Shown one piece after another: positions 28,601 to 37,244 of a DNA stretch of 64,000 bases. Positions within the stretch are counted from its first letter, which is position 1. Each line of letters begins with the position of its first letter. This stretch comes from CAG-177 sp003514385 (GTDB lineage Bacteria > Bacillota > Clostridia > Oscillospirales > Acutalibacteraceae). The notes beneath the pieces were generated by a model. The model did not search any database, was not told the DNA's origin, and worked only from the letters and a program-made list of their open reading frames with translations. The translations under genes were made by a program, and so were the position numbers. The DNA lies in the NCBI GenBank assembly GCA_051920445.1, contig JBPPLN010000001.1, positions 620,001 through 684,000 of the forward strand, read 5' to 3'.

Positions 28601-29901
28601 ACGTTTTGAACCGCATACTGGTTAAACGGGAACACTTTATTACCATCATCATCCATTTGTTTGGAGGCACTGCCGCCGCGGAAGTCCAGAACCTGATACC
28701 ACTCGTAAACGAAGCCGCCGGACTCAACCGTAACGGCGCCGCTGCCGGAGATGAATCCCCATGCATACAGGCTCGCACCGCTCTTCACTGTTATGGCACT
28801 GCCGGACTCCATTTTTATGAAGCCGTAAGGGCCGACAATTTTGCCCTTAGAACCGCCGGGAGCCGCATAGTACTGTCCGCCGACACTGATTGCCGCTCCG
28901 CTTTCAAGCGTGACAGAGCTGCCTTCTGCCATGGTCAACGTCCGGAAAGGCTTGGCATTCGCTTGGAAGGAAGTCGCTGTTGGGGTATCAGTATAGCAGG
29001 TCTTAGCCTCATCAAAAGGAATCAGCAGAGTAATACCCGACGGAACAGTATAGTTGCCGCTTATAGTACCGTCGCTGACGAGCGTAATCTTAGAAAGCTT
29101 GTTTGCCTGAGCAAATTCAACTGCGCCATTAAAATCCGCGAACATTTTCATTCCGGTTTCAAAAACCGCCGTTTCAGCAGAAACAAACTGCGGAATAATG
29201 CAGCTTTCTTCATCAATATGCAGGGTAGCCTCAGCCGTTGTGGATATATACTTTCCGGTCGTCTCATTATACCAGCCGACAAATTTATATCCTGCGTCAG
29301 GAGTGGCTTTAAGTTTATATTCATTATATGAATCTAATGACTTAACAATATTTGCAGTAATTTTTTCGCCATTCACGGTGTAGCTGCCGTTTTCTGCAGG
29401 CTTAAATGTTGTATTTACAGCCTTTTTATCATTAACAAGGGCAATGTTACTGACAGTTATCCTTATGCCCTTATTAACACCGTTATCATTTCTTTCTGAT
29501 GTGACTTTAATATTAGCGGATCTTTTGTTACTTATCACCACAGAATGTGTGCCTGTTCCGCTTAAATTATCTTTTCCGATTTTTGCGCTACCGCTTCCTT
29601 CAACCGCATAGTCAAAGAACAGTTTTGCGGTGGCATTTGTATGATTTTGAATTTGTATTGATGCTGTTTCCGCCAAATATGATGACATTATTTTTGTGCT
29701 AAATGCCGAAGCAAACGCGGTCGTGCCGTTAGCCCAGCAGATTCCGTTTTGGCTTTCTAAATGAATGCCGATTTCACTGTCAAAAAGTCCTGTTTCATTT
29801 GTTGCGGCAAAAACCTGCAACGTAACAATCGGCAAAGCCGACAAGACCATAAGCACCGCAAGAAGCAGCGATATACAACGTTTTGATATCTTTCCTTTCA
29901 T
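25675..29901 (-). CDS. large secreted surface protein: InlB B-repeats and Tyr-rich wall-binding-like repeats
   Basis: A 1408-residue exported protein (signal peptide 1 to about 32, likely cut after QVFA). The N-terminal third is beta-rich and unrecognised. A stretch at roughly 255-660 has glycine/valine-rich repeats like a solenoid (SGAAISVGG, KSGASLYAW, VESGGFVYE). Three InlB/Listeria-Bacteroides B-repeats follow, each of the form FxANGG-...-GYxFxGW-...-LYAQW. The C-terminal third holds choline/glucan-binding-like repeats (GWTKIDGQTYYLD, then NGSLYYYVDGVLTGAGLIKI modules of about 83 residues). There is no LPxTG, SLH or membrane anchor, so surface retention would rely on the repeats. It is encoded inside the polysaccharide locus. 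Function is unknown; adhesion or capsule organisation is inference. Confidence 0.82.
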   Translation of the reverse strand: MKGKISKRCISLLLAVLMVLSALPIVTLQVFAATNETGLFDSEIGIHLESQNGICWANGTTAFASAFSTKIMSSYLAETASIQIQNHTNATAKLFFDYAVEGSGSAKIGKDNLSGTGTHSVVISNKRSANIKVTSERNDNGVNKGIRITVSNIALVNDKKAVNTTFKPAENGSYTVNGEKITANIVKSLDSYNEYKLKATPDAGYKFVGWYNETTGKYISTTAEATLHIDEESCIIPQFVSAETAVFETGMKMFADFNGAVEFAQANKLSKITLVSDGTISGNYTVPSGITLLIPFDEAKTCYTDTPTATSFQANAKPFRTLTMAEGSSVTLESGAAISVGGQYYAAPGGSKGKIVGPYGFIKMESGSAITVKSGASLYAWGFISGSGAVTVESGGFVYEWYQVLDFRGGSASKQMDDDGNKVFPFNQYAVQNVEVPLTLHVGASETVYTAVYAMSKIYTTSIPFIADDGMFKVKTGILTKAYDGNTDRVIYMVDGTAEVNSLNLKLAGMSVSSSSYVLPLTNNMTINLTSGSKLTVNQTAALLPGVQASIAKGAELKVSEGKSIYIYDADEWGGYCGSGDAQYIPVVYAPGRPAGARAPLADAKVDVNGKLIAIGGIYTTASGADICSSDGTGQYVQQGALGTETKTYQYTQKSGVTAHEIPITPARLYNTNGTYTETKGSQAGDTYLVYDGIWALKKNNITITFNANGGTGEMAALMANPGYDKQLSSNTFTREGYTFTGWNTKADGKGTGYADGATVKFDVDTTLYAQWTQKPVITFDANGGEGNMGAQTVNPGVSAALPANTFTRADYDFDGWNTAKDGTGTAYADKANITTNENVTLYAQWKLHKYHVRWLNWDGQVLKEGDYTCEEYAYYDDFEHPIPPKPEDENYTYKFANRWTPYDETNKIDGWGFYPHADIDFKAEFTKFKKLTVTFDANGGDGTMGTVKIANGSSDESYMLPECVFTRDGYVFDGWLITGTVGYSVWESYELYDEKWDEESLLAFSDLSLKASWKHADGWFTDDNGKQYYKNGELQKTGWTKIDGQTYYLDPETGYAATGIATLIPNEATEAARCVFDANGVFQSNVTGVYSVGNDTYWLNSGIIEEEAGLKRVVKENGEINYYYFGKDGKACKANADTKEYTVEKNNGYGLPEGNNYRFDKSGVIEHFVGCPNGIYYDEATTSYYYCVDGVIIANGLMEINGSYYYARTSTGAFVRNQTYWVTKTNGLLTEGNYTFDNEGKIVFSVEPEKKNGIVEENGSLYYYVDGVLTGAGLIKIGDDYYYVKTSSGEVVHGRRYWITATNGLLHAGIYNFDKHGRMTDPPTVDPDQPTPEVKNGIVEENGSLYYYVDGVLTGAGLIKIGDDYYYVKTSSGEVVHGRRYWITATNELPVKAGWYQFTDDGKMLIQ
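25738..26148. repeat. near-identical direct repeat pair within the surface-protein gene
   Basis: About 160 bases at 25738-25897 recur at 25990-26148 with only a few substitutions. They encode the last two wall-binding-like modules. Such identity permits unequal recombination and repeat-number change. Confidence 0.8.
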
Positions 29902-29982
29902 ATTTTCATCTTCTTTCTCGCGTTTTTACTGTTTTTTTTACTGTTTTATTAATTTTACGCAGAACATATCCATTTGCAAACA

Positions 29983-30017
29983 GTTGCTCGGAAGCTGTAT
30001 TTCATTCTCCGAGCAAC
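29983..30017. terminator. 9-bp hairpin between the two surface-protein genes
   Basis: GTTGCTCGG (29983-29991) pairs with CCGAGCAAC (30009-30017). It may terminate or attenuate transcription from the upstream phosphodiesterase gene; no clear U-tract. Confidence 0.35.
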
Positions 30018-30096
30018 CGCAGCAAATATCGCGCCGCAAATCCAACTTTGTCTATACAGAGCGTGGCGTACAATGTGTCACACCCCGTATCATCTG

Positions 30097-30319
30097 TTAT
30101 TTAACCATCTTTCCGTCCGGACCAAAGTTGTAGAACGTAGCGGGCAGAAGGTCGTTGGTCTTGCTGATCCAATAACGCTGATTGGTAACAACCTTGCAGG
30201 AACTGTTTACATAGTAGTAATCGCCGTCTATCTGTATAAGTCCCGCATAGGTCTTGACGCCATTGACATAGTAATACAGCTCGCCGTTTTCCTCTACGAT
30301 TCCGTTCTTCTCCCCGGGC
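30097..30319 (-). pseudogene. out-of-frame C-terminal module of the phosphodiester glycosidase protein
   Basis: This segment encodes a full final wall-binding-like module ending FGPDGKMVK and a TAA at 30097, but in a different frame from the sequence upstream. The upstream frame ends at TGA 30320-30322 right after MINPPI. In the intact copies this spot is a VDPDPDPEPEVKNGIV linker; here most of the linker DNA is missing. A short deletion or an assembly collapse close to the gap explains it. Confidence 0.65.
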
Positions 30320-33300
30320 TCATATCGGAGGATTAATCATTTTTCCGGTTTCATCAAAAGCATACGATCCCGCCGGAAGAAGACCGTTCGTATCGGTAAC
30401 CCAATATGTTCTACCATGAACCACTTCGCAGTTAGAGGATCTTANNNNNNNNNNNNNNNNNNNNNNNNNNNNNNNNNNNNNNNNNNNNNNNNNNNNNNNN
30501 NNNNNNNNNNNNNNNNNNNNNNNNNNNNNNNNNNNNNNNNNNNNTCGGGTTCGGGATCCGGATCTGGATCGACCGCAGGAGGATTAATCATTTTTCCGGT
30601 TTCATCAAAAGCATACGGTCCTGCCGGAAGAAGACCGTTCGTATCGGTAACCCAATATGTTCTACCATGAACCACTTCGCAGTTAGAGGATCTTACATAA
30701 TAATAATCGCCATTAATCCTTATTAATCCTGCAGCGGTCTTAACTCCATTTTCATAGTAATAGAGGCTTCCGTTTTCAGAAACAATACCATTTTTTACTT
30801 CGGGTTCGGGATCCGGATCTGGATCGACCGCAGGAGGATTAATCATTTTTCCGGTTTCATCAAAAGCATACGGTCCTGCCGGAAGAAGACCATTTGTTAC
30901 TGTAATCCAATAAGTTCTTCCTTTTACCGCAGCACTTGTTGTACTTCTAAAATAGTAGTAATCATTTCCTATTTTTACTAATCCGGGAGAATCTTGAATT
31001 ATACCTTTTACACAGTAATAAGTCTCACCTTTATAATCGAACAGTCCGGTTAGGTTCTCCTGCCAAACGCCATTTTCATCAGCGGCATAGCGTGTTGGAT
31101 ATTCATAAATGTGAAAGATTCCTGTTTTAACATAACCATTGGGACCATATCCAAGATAATATTTATTTCCATCGAGTTCAAGCCAAGTATTGCACAACCA
31201 TTTACCTGCCCAACGATAATGTGTACCACCTGCATCCTTGACAAAGTCACCACGTACGAGTCTATATTCATCAAAAATATACTTGTAGCCATCAATAGTC
31301 TGATTACCGTTCAAGCCCTTAAAAGTGTTCTCATCAAAGTAATAGTAGCTATTCTCGCCGTTTTCATCTGCAAGCTCCCACCAGCCTGATTTCAGTACAC
31401 CGTTAACAGCATAGTAGCGATCGCCATTTGTTTCAAACAAACCGGTAAATTTACCTAAACTTGCGCCTGTGGTCTCATCAAAATGATAGTAGTATTCATT
31501 TTCTGTGTCATTCTGACCGGGAACCTTGTGAATTCCCTTCAGCATTTCATTGTCAACAAAATAGTATGAGACACCATTCTCCGTTTTCCAACCGGACCAT
31601 GCTCCATTATCAAGAACAAAACGATCATTAAAGGTCTTGTATTCCTTACAGTAGAAGTGTCCGCCCTTGGGATGCGTAACATTTTCGGGTTCCTCATAAG
31701 GATAAATGCCATATTGCTCCTGGAAAGATGTCTGAGTAGACATATTGTAAAGTGCATTAGCGCCTAAGTAAATGTCATATCCAACAGAACCGGAAACTAC
31801 TGCATTAAGGCGATTGTTTGCATCCCACGCTGCGGAATCGACAGGAGTAATTTTAATTCCGCTGAGAATGCAAATCGGGTTTGCAATATCCGGATCGATT
31901 GCCTGGCTTTGCTTAACAAAATTGCAGGTCACTGTGAGCAGATTATTATCGTCTAAGACTGCATTCGTTAAACAGAAATAGTCATTAGATACAGCAAGAT
32001 TCGAAGTATCCACATGGAAATTGCGGTCAAACTGAATCTTAATCGTTACTTCCGTCTTAGGACTAACACGCTCGGCCAGCTGAAGAAGGAAATCCCATGC
32101 TGTAACATCAGTCACATCTCCTCCTGCAACCATAGAGAGAAGAGGACGCAAATTGTCAGGCACATCAATCGTTGTCATGTCAAGCGCGAAAACATAGTCA
32201 ACATCCATAGGTTTATTAGTATTAATGACATGATAACGATCAGGCTCGTCCTTACTGTGGAAGACAAGTTCAGCATTCGAGACATCTCTTGTCCATGCCA
32301 AACTTCTGTCTCCGCCCGTACAATTATCAAAATCAAAAATCGTCTGATTCTCGCTATACATGGCAATTTTAACAGAAGCTTCAATTGAATAATCGTACGA
32401 TATTCTTGCAACAACAGTCGTATTTTTCAAACCAGAGTCTTCATTTCCGATAAATAAAAACTCGGAACCTGTTGCATTAATTTCTCCGGCCGCATCATTG
32501 CTCAATTCAAATTCAATATCATCCGCACAAATTGCAACAGGATTCTCGTTGTATGTTGCAACCAACGGCAATGATATCGGCTTGCCATAAACAGTATTGA
32601 TACTTTTCTTTGTAAATTTCAAACCATCGGGATTGACAACTTCTATTGTCTTGCTGCCGATCTCTGTGCCATTCGACATAAGCCTGATTTCTACAGTACC
32701 ATTATCCTTGGCTGTGAACACACCGCCTTCTGATATTGTACCGATCGCCTCATCAGACGATTCCCAAACAACATTACTCGGAAGATTCGCGGAATTTCCG
32801 GAAGAGCTGACTCCCGTAGCAGTAAATTTAATTGAGGTTCCAATAGTCAAATAATCATAGTCCGATGTAACCAATGCATGATCGAACTCATTAGAAGCAG
32901 GTGCGGTTGAAACAATCATAAGAGATGAACTTACAGAGCGCTCATATCCATCCGAAGGACGATTAACAATTGTAAGCTCGTTGCTTCCCTCCTGCTTCGC
33001 AACAAATGTTGTTGAACCGCCGCCGTCAAGATTAATTGCGGTAACACATCCGGCATCAAGCATAATCTGCGCGAGTTCTTCTGCACTGCCGCCAGCAGAG
33101 AATGGTTGCTGACGACCGTCGAGCACCATCAGAACAACTTTTCCGCTCGCAGTGATACCGACACAGGTACGTGAATGGCGATTATTATAATAATCAGACG
33201 TACTGCTTACGACAGATTTTCCGTCTTTAACCAGATAAATACCGCCGCCAACAGCTTCCTGTATCTGATCCTTATAAATTCCATATTCGCTTGCACTGCC

Positions 33301-34704
33301 GATCATGGCCGTACCATTCTTCATAATGGCAAAGAAGTTTGAACCGCCTCCGTGATACTCCTTGCCTTCCATAACCAAAGCACCGTTAGGCACGCCGTTC
33401 GTCATATCATAGAAATCCGCATTGACGCCGACCACTGCATTGTAATGCTCAACATAGTTCGCAGTATCAGACGGATTTGAATGTTTTTTCTGAGCCGCTG
33501 CCATCTGGTCGGTAACACGGGACATCGCCCAGCCCTGAGAAGGGTCATTTGCGTGATAATTAGCATAAATGTCAACATCATCTCTTGAAAGATCTGCTGT
33601 GGCAATATAGTAAACTATCTGTTTATCGTCCCTTGTAAGCGCGTAATTAACGGTCTGTGAAACGCCGGGAGCAATCGTCGTTGTATTCGATGAAAACACC
33701 GAATAATAAGCCTCATCTCCGGGCTCGGGATCAGGATTATCCGGATCCACTTCCGTCAACTTATCCTTACCGTTTTCATAGCACCAATCTGCAAAAACAT
33801 AGCAGCAAGCTTTTCGCAGCAGTTCAATATTTTCTAAATCGGATAATTTCCGGTTAGCCTCCAACGCCTTGGCAAGAGCGTTACCGGCATATGTCTCGGT
33901 AACTGCACCGCGGACTTTTTCTTTTGTTGTGTTACCGGGGATTCTATTATTTATAAAGAACGCAGCTCGATCCTCGTCGGTAAGAACTTCTGTGAAATAA
34001 TTTTCAAGCACAGTGCTCAAATTTCCACCGTCAGCTTTCAGTGTTCTATATAAATAATAAGCATCAAGATCGCCGCGAAGATCTAATATACCAAATGTAT
34101 GATATTCATCATCGTCAATTCCAAAATACTTTGCTTCGATTTCGGCTACCAAGGTTTCCAATTCTGTTGACTTTATTCCTTTAATATGCGAATATTCCAT
34201 TAAATCGCAAATATCACCTATCCAGCCACCAAAATCCGCCGTATCCTCGTTATTCTTAAAGTAAGCAATATTAAGCGTTGCAAACATATGGCGAAAATCA
34301 ACTTCCTGGCCATTGGGCAATGTAAAGTTGGCAAGATTTCTGAGCAATGCGGCATCGGTACCGTTTTTTGCATCCTCTTGCGCTACATACTCTATAAAAT
34401 CCGTATTAGCTTTACCCGCCAGCATTTCCCACTGGTCATCGTTATACTTTTCAACGCCGGTGCGAATGTAGGTAATTTCAAGAAGCGTTGCATCAGCATT
34501 GTGTTCCTGAGCATACGCTACAGCATACCGATCAAGAATTTTTAGTTTTTCAATAAATGTTGAATAACTTGCAATTCCCGTAACTGATTCTGCAGTATAT
34601 GCTGCCATGCTTTTAGCAGCATATGCCCCCATCGGCAACAATGTTGTAACCAGCATTGCTACAGCAAGAAATACCGATAGATATTTTCTAACCGTTTTTT
34701 TCAT
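30320..34704 (-). CDS. secreted phosphodiester glycosidase (NAGPA domain) with wall-binding-like repeats, gap inside
   Basis: Signal peptide 1-30 (cut after AYAAK region). Residues about 40-320 form a helical domain I do not recognise, with FRHMFATLNIAYF and GGWIGDICDLME. Residues about 335-600 are a phosphodiester glycosidase (NAGPA, uncovering-enzyme) domain with VNADFYD (428-434), RTCVGI, NLDGGGSTT (558-566) and ERSVSSSLMIV. Ig-like and dockerin/cohesin-like beta segments follow (about 600-1000). Then come Tyr-rich repeats of two sizes, the last being 85-residue modules in a 255-bp tandem array interrupted by the N gap. A GGAGAG site precedes the ATG. The enzyme type cleaves sugar-1-phosphodiesters; with LicD in the same locus, a phosphodiester-decorated polymer is a plausible substrate. 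Confidence 0.8.
30330..30840. repeat. 255-bp tandem repeats encoding wall-binding-like modules
   Basis: The sequence GGATTAATCATTTTTCCGG recurs at 30330, 30581 and 30836. The last two are exactly 255 bases apart (85 codons) and identical over more than 100 bases to the copy beside the gap. The array spans the run of N. Confidence 0.85.
30445..30544. other. assembly gap (100 N)
   Basis: Exactly 100 N inside the 255-bp array, a scaffolding placeholder rather than a measured size. In the intact neighbouring unit 104 bases separate the two sequences that flank the gap. A 104-base gap would therefore restore one exact 255-bp period and the reading frame; 104 plus any multiple of 255 is equally possible. 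Confidence 0.95.
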
Positions 34705-34730
34705 ATATATCTCTCCTTTTGCATTTTATT

Positions 34731-34755
34731 TTAAATTATCTATCAGATAATTTAA
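34731..34755. promoter_or_regulatory. perfect 10-bp dyad ahead of the NAGPA gene
   Basis: TTAAATTATC (34731-34740), five bases, GATAATTTAA (34746-34755), 27 bases before the ATG at 34704. It could be an operator or an mRNA leader hairpin. The rest of 34705-34936 holds the licD terminator and AT-rich sequence. Confidence 0.45.
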
Positions 34756-34874
34756 GTATCGTTACACATATGAAAAGCAATTAGCCCTTATGTAATAAAC
34801 TATCTTTCATACATACATATTTCCTCTGTAACCAGCTATATGGTAACATAAAAATCTACCGACAACATAATTCT

Positions 34875-34900
34875 AAAAAATGTAAAAGCGTGTCCGCTTT
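34875..34900 (-). terminator. terminator after licD
   Basis: AAAGCG-N4-CGCTTT stem (34885-34900), then TACATTTTTT on the minus strand, separating the cps/licD unit from the surface-protein genes. Confidence 0.65.
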
Positions 34901-34936
34901 CAACTAAATTATGTATAAGACCTTCCTGATATTATT

Positions 34937-35809
34937 CTATCTTATGCTTCTTGTGTATACATCTATTTTCATTTTACGCTGCTCATCGAGATACTCCGTA
35001 TATGAGTGCTCGGTATCAAGTATCGCAGCGTGTTCCTTGCATCTTCTCTCCTCCGGCGGAGGAATTCTTTCGTAATCGCCGTAAAGCTTGGTAAGGAGCT
35101 TCGAGCATTGGCACGATACGGGAAATTCCGCATCCTCGAAGGGCACACGCATGGTTTTTTCAAACCATTCGCGCGGAAAAATGCTTTTTTCATAGCTTTT
35201 GCTCGCCGCAAAAAACGAATGAACCATATAAGAGCTGCTATCTTTTCGACGAATGCAAATTCTTTTGAACGGCTCAAGAGGAAGCGGACGGCAAAGCTGC
35301 ATAAAGCACTTTTTTGCGAAGCTGTCCGTTTCATATCCGCGAGCATACAGAGCCTTTGCAATCACTATCTTCGAAGCTAAAAACTGAAGCTTTCTGACCG
35401 CTTTGTTATCCGACAGATTATCGCACGGAAAAATGTCAATATATATTCCTTGATGAAGCTCAGGGTCTTTAGGATGATATTTTTCTATGCACGCAGTATT
35501 GTTGAGCCTGAGCTTTGAAAACTGCATAGGCCAGTGTGCGCCGTATTCTCGCTGAACGTAGTACTTTTCGGCATCAAAATCTTTTGCCGCGCATTCAAAA
35601 AACTTCTCGTAATCCGCACGCATCAGAATAACGTCGGCATCATCATCCCACGGAATAAAACCGCTGTGTCTGACTGCGCCGAGCGCCGTGCCCGCAAAAA
35701 GCATATAGCGAATACCGTGCTTTTCGCACACTGCATCAAAATCTTTAAGCATAGAAAGAAGTACTTTTTGGTGCTCGCTGAGTTCATTGAGCTGTATCAA
35801 GTCATTCAT
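34937..35809 (-). CDS. licD: LicD family phosphotransferase (phosphocholine-type decoration)
   Basis: A 290-residue protein with the LicD/nucleotidyltransferase signature: YMLFAGTALGAVRHSGFIPWDDDADV (35-60, quoted in part: GFIPWDDDADV), whose Asp triad binds metal. QFSKLRLNNT, YIDIFPCD and the C-terminal YGDYERIPPPEERR are also typical. LicD enzymes transfer phosphocholine (or other phospho-alcohols) from a CDP-activated donor to sugars of teichoic acids or capsules. No licABC choline uptake and activation genes are in the window, so the donor is unknown. It ends the first transcription unit of the locus and starts three bases after the preceding GT2 stop. Confidence 0.85.
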   Translation of the reverse strand: MNDLIQLNELSEHQKVLLSMLKDFDAVCEKHGIRYMLFAGTALGAVRHSGFIPWDDDADVILMRADYEKFFECAAKDFDAEKYYVQREYGAHWPMQFSKLRLNNTACIEKYHPKDPELHQGIYIDIFPCDNLSDNKAVRKLQFLASKIVIAKALYARGYETDSFAKKCFMQLCRPLPLEPFKRICIRRKDSSSYMVHSFFAASKSYEKSIFPREWFEKTMRVPFEDAEFPVSCQCSKLLTKLYGDYERIPPPEERRCKEHAAILDTEHSYTEYLDEQRKMKIDVYTRSIR

Positions 35810-35812
35810 TTT

Positions 35813-36598
35813 TCACAGCCTCTTATGTTTTATAAATCCGTTAAAAGCATACGCCGCAAAAACCCTTACAGACTTTCCTAAGGATAATTTTTCTATTTCT
35901 CGGTAAATCAGCCACCTGTTTCTTGCGGATTTCAATTTATCGTTTGAGCGGGAACCATCTACAATGCGGTAATCAGCAAGAATACCCGGACTTGCAACCG
36001 CAGTATATCCCGATTTCAACAATTCAAGCCAAAAAACATAGTCCTCATGATAATAATTCGTAAAGAAACAGTGAGCCGAGAGAATAGAACTGCGCAGGAG
36101 CACCGTAGAACAGCTCAGCACGCTTTTTCTAAGCATATCATCATATGATGTTCTCTCCGGAACAATAAAATCCGACAAATGCTCTCCGTTTTTATCCATC
36201 AAAGAGTATGAGCAATATATAATATCTGCGCCCGTATTTTCCGCTGCGACAAGCTGTTTTTCAAGCTTGTCTTTATGCCAAATATCGTCGCTGTCAAGCA
36301 ACGCTACCCAACTGCCTTTTGCAAGAGCCATCCCTTTGTTGCGAGTCAGAGCAACACCGATATTTTTAGGGTTGCTGTATAGAGTTATTCTCGGGTCAAG
36401 ATCCGAAAAGCACCTTGCTTTGTCTGCTGTGCCGTCCGTTGAACAGTCGTCCAAAATCAGAAGCTCCCAATTTGTATACGTCTGCGCCATCACCGACTGC
36501 ACCGCTTCCGATATGTACTCTTCGGCGTTATACGCAGGCATAATAACAGAGACAAGCGGCTGCTTCTGTTCTACTCCGGATTGTTCATTCACTTTCAT
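35813..36598 (-). CDS. GT2-family glycosyltransferase
   Basis: A 261-residue GT-A enzyme: VSVIMPAYNAEEYISEAVQS (17-36), DDCSTDGTADKA (50-61) and the DxD-type LLDSDDIW (100-107). The second half carries the acceptor-domain YHEDYVFWLELL motif of the teichuronic/capsule GT2 group. It overlaps the phosphatase gene cpsB by four bases (ATGA). It should act early on the lipid-linked repeat unit, since it sits in the initiating transcription unit with the sugar transferase. Confidence 0.88.
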   Translation of the reverse strand: MKVNEQSGVEQKQPLVSVIMPAYNAEEYISEAVQSVMAQTYTNWELLILDDCSTDGTADKARCFSDLDPRITLYSNPKNIGVALTRNKGMALAKGSWVALLDSDDIWHKDKLEKQLVAAENTGADIIYCSYSLMDKNGEHLSDFIVPERTSYDDMLRKSVLSCSTVLLRSSILSAHCFFTNYYHEDYVFWLELLKSGYTAVASPGILADYRIVDGSRSNDKLKSARNRWLIYREIEKLSLGKSVRVFAAYAFNGFIKHKRL

Positions 36599-37233
36599 TT
36601 AGCCTTTTTCTCCAAAATCTTTCTGCATTTTACCCAATCCTTATATCCCGTTTCGAGCATATGCATATCGCTGCCGAGATACCTGACATATTCCTTTTCT
36701 GTCCACAATATATATTGCTTTCTCCGCAGAGGCTTTTTGAAGCATTCGACATTCAGCTGCAGCGGAATGTCTTCGCCTATCAGCTTTTCGATGCTCTCCG
36801 GGGGATATCTGTCCGCATGGGCGATAACTATTTGTATATCGTCGCGGTCATTGAGACAGTCGATTGTCTCCCATACGGAATTCGGCCATTTGTAGAACGG
36901 CAGCTCGAGCAGCAACTCGTTTGTCCCCTGCCTGCACAGACGCCCCAGTCCCTCAAGCTGCTCCATCCCGCCGCAAATCAGCACCTCCGCTCCGAGCAGG
37001 ATGTTCGGTGCATTGTCCGGCAGACGCTCTTTTAAAGCTTCATATGTTCTTTGCCGCCTGGAAAGGAACGCTTCAACGCTCTCCTTGTGCGGATAGAAAT
37101 GCGGCGTTGCGCATATGGTCTTTATGCCCGCGCCCTCAGCCATTTCTATCTGTTTGAGCGATGTCTCTATACCGTCGCTCCCGTGGTCGCAGCCTGGGAG
37201 TATATGGGAATGATAATCAAATGTAAAATCCAT
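36595..37233 (-). CDS. cpsB: CpsB/CapC-type PHP tyrosine-protein phosphatase
   Basis: A 212-residue PHP-fold, metal-dependent phosphotyrosine phosphatase. DYHSHILPGCDHGS (6-19) supplies the first metal ligands, ICATPHFYPH the second and IAHADRYP the third. It dephosphorylates the tyrosine-rich tail of the partner kinase, encoded immediately upstream, and so controls polymer length and amount. An in-frame TTG overlapping the kinase stop (37248) is possible. The ATG at 37233 is preferred because it has GAGTGAT upstream. Confidence 0.88.
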   Translation of the reverse strand: MDFTFDYHSHILPGCDHGSDGIETSLKQIEMAEGAGIKTICATPHFYPHKESVEAFLSRRQRTYEALKERLPDNAPNILLGAEVLICGGMEQLEGLGRLCRQGTNELLLELPFYKWPNSVWETIDCLNDRDDIQIVIAHADRYPPESIEKLIGEDIPLQLNVECFKKPLRRKQYILWTEKEYVRYLGSDMHMLETGYKDWVKCRKILEKKAK

Positions 37234-37244
37234 TGCAATATCAC

